The notes beneath the pieces were generated by a model. The model had not been told where the DNA came from and did no database searches. It was given only the letters and a program-made list of their open reading frames with translations. Shown here in pieces: positions 5,008 to 5,334 of a stretch of DNA of 5,334 nt (positions are counted from its first letter, which is position 1; every line of letters starts with the position of its first letter). Both the position numbers and the translations under genes were made by a program. The stretch is from Gammaproteobacteria bacterium. GTDB taxonomy: Bacteria; Pseudomonadota; Gammaproteobacteria; UBA1113. The stretch covers positions 1-5,334 of the forward strand of contig JAIELR010000032.1 of NCBI GenBank assembly GCA_019752835.1. The letters run 5' to 3'.

Positions 5008-5334
5008 AATAGACTCCTGAAATTCGGGTGGAAAGTGGCTAATATACATTTCCCAGTATTTGCCAGATTCTCCCTGCTTAGCTTCAAATTGATATGTATT
5101 ATATTCTAACACGGTTTGACCGATTTCGCTATCGGGATGAACCCCAAACTCGTGGCAAGTGCTCACCAATAACCGTATTTTCTCATCAAGACTGATGGGC
5201 GCAGAGCGATAAAGGCTCAAAAGCATTAAGGTTGCAATATGGTCGCGCTCAAAGTCGGAAAGACCCAATCTTCCAACATCAATGAGATGAAAGGGCTTTA
5301 AAAACATTTCACGAGCAAGTGGCTCCATCTCGCC
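4840..5334 (-). CDS. Rpn-family recombination-promoting nuclease, C-terminal part (5' end outside window)
   Basis: The frame is open to the right edge, so the 164 visible residues are the C-terminal part of a protein usually about 300 residues long. The PD-(D/E)XK nuclease core lies beyond the window and cannot be judged. The family is recognised by the post-catalytic segment (FLKPFHLIDVGRL, then LSDFERDHIATLMLLSLYRS) and by the characteristic tail: an Ala/Glu/Lys linker followed by AIELLEKGLPLEEVSKSTNI, which resembles the helical tail (GLSxEEVAxxTGL type) common to Rpn proteins. Rpn proteins are DNA nucleases of the transposase_31/PDDEXK group that stimulate RecA-independent recombination, and E. 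coli members restrict phage. The MEPLARE methionine at 5328 is internal, not a start. A 12-bp tandem repeat codes KAEAKAE, and a perfect internal ribosome-binding site precedes Met at 5007. Family call is good, and whether the gene is intact is unknown. Confidence 0.85.
   Translation of the reverse strand, partial: GEMEPLAREMFLKPFHLIDVGRLGLSDFERDHIATLMLLSLYRSAPISLDEKIRLLVSTCHEFGVHPDSEIGQTVLEYNTYQFEAKQGESGKYWEMYISHFPPEFQESIMNLRDVTKAEAKAETLDNTREAIELLEKGLPLEEVSKSTNINIEMLKFFRERIVH
4966..4988 (-). repeat. 12-bp-period tandem repeat in the Rpn linker
   Basis: CTCAGCTTTAG occurs at 4966-4976 and again at 4978-4988, separated by one base. In the coding direction this gives Lys-Ala-Glu-Ala then Lys-Ala-Glu. 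In-frame copy-number change would lengthen or shorten the linker between the nuclease body and its tail without a frameshift. Ala/Glu/Lys repeat linkers of varying length are typical of this family. Confidence 0.6.
5014..5018 (-). promoter_or_regulatory. Internal Shine-Dalgarno within rpn
   Basis: AGGAG (reading TCAGGAG) lies 6 nt upstream of the in-frame ATG at 5007. In the rpn frame these bases encode ordinary residues (Gln-Glu-Ser around the site). The exact SD at the optimal distance is what supports an internal translation start. Confidence 0.6.

Noticed and set aside
1..5334. CRISPR array, tRNA, rRNA or insertion-sequence ends
   Set aside because: I saw no regularly spaced repeats, cloverleaf-like segments, transposase DDE frames or terminal inverted repeats with target duplications. 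Rpn is transposase-like in name only and has no flanking ends here.

Overview
This window is AT-rich (roughly 40% G+C by eye, not counted) and looks like accessory DNA from a low-GC gammaproteobacterium. A Legionellales-type genome (Legionella or a relative) is the best guess. The guess rests on the gene mix: a long coiled-coil protein with a C-terminal membrane hairpin, an orphan Panacea-domain protein, a small GRDP-like protein and an Rpn-family nuclease. No housekeeping gene or RNA gene is present to settle the taxon, so this is inference.

Layout. The plus strand carries three genes. (1) A 5'-truncated coiled-coil protein (2-2347) ends in a Gly/Ala-rich hydrophobic hairpin. Its reading frame contains a GC-rich palindromic insert near 1700-1745. 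(2) A 181-residue SocA/Panacea-domain protein (2473-3018) has its own promoter, and an 8-bp inverted repeat straddles that promoter. (3) An unrecognised 264-residue single-pass membrane protein (3203-3997) is driven by a clear sigma-70-like promoter. The minus strand, read from right to left, carries three items. (4) The C-terminal 164 residues of an Rpn-family recombination-promoting nuclease (5334-4840) run off the right edge. (5) A 151-residue GRDP-like (DUF1399-type) protein occupies 4681-4226. (6) A possible 23-codon small gene or structured RNA lies at 4163-4092, followed by a strong dyad at 4031-4075. Genes 3 and 5/6 converge on that dyad.

The most interesting signal is inside the rpn gene. 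An in-frame ATG at 5007 is preceded by a perfect AGGAG with 6-nt spacing, which would produce a free 55-residue C-terminal fragment. This is the arrangement reported for E. coli Rpn proteins, where a small intragenic product (RpnS) neutralises the full-length toxic anti-phage nuclease (RpnL). The second is the small ORF at 4163-4092. It has an equally good AGGAG, its start codon lies in the loop of a perfect 6-bp hairpin, and a terminator-like dyad follows it.

The genes do not form one pathway. Each plus-strand gene appears to have its own promoter or spacer, and the minus-strand genes are separated by 62-158 nt. The window reads as a mosaic of defence or toxin-antitoxin-like genes (Rpn, Panacea) with possible host-interaction genes (coiled-coil and membrane proteins).
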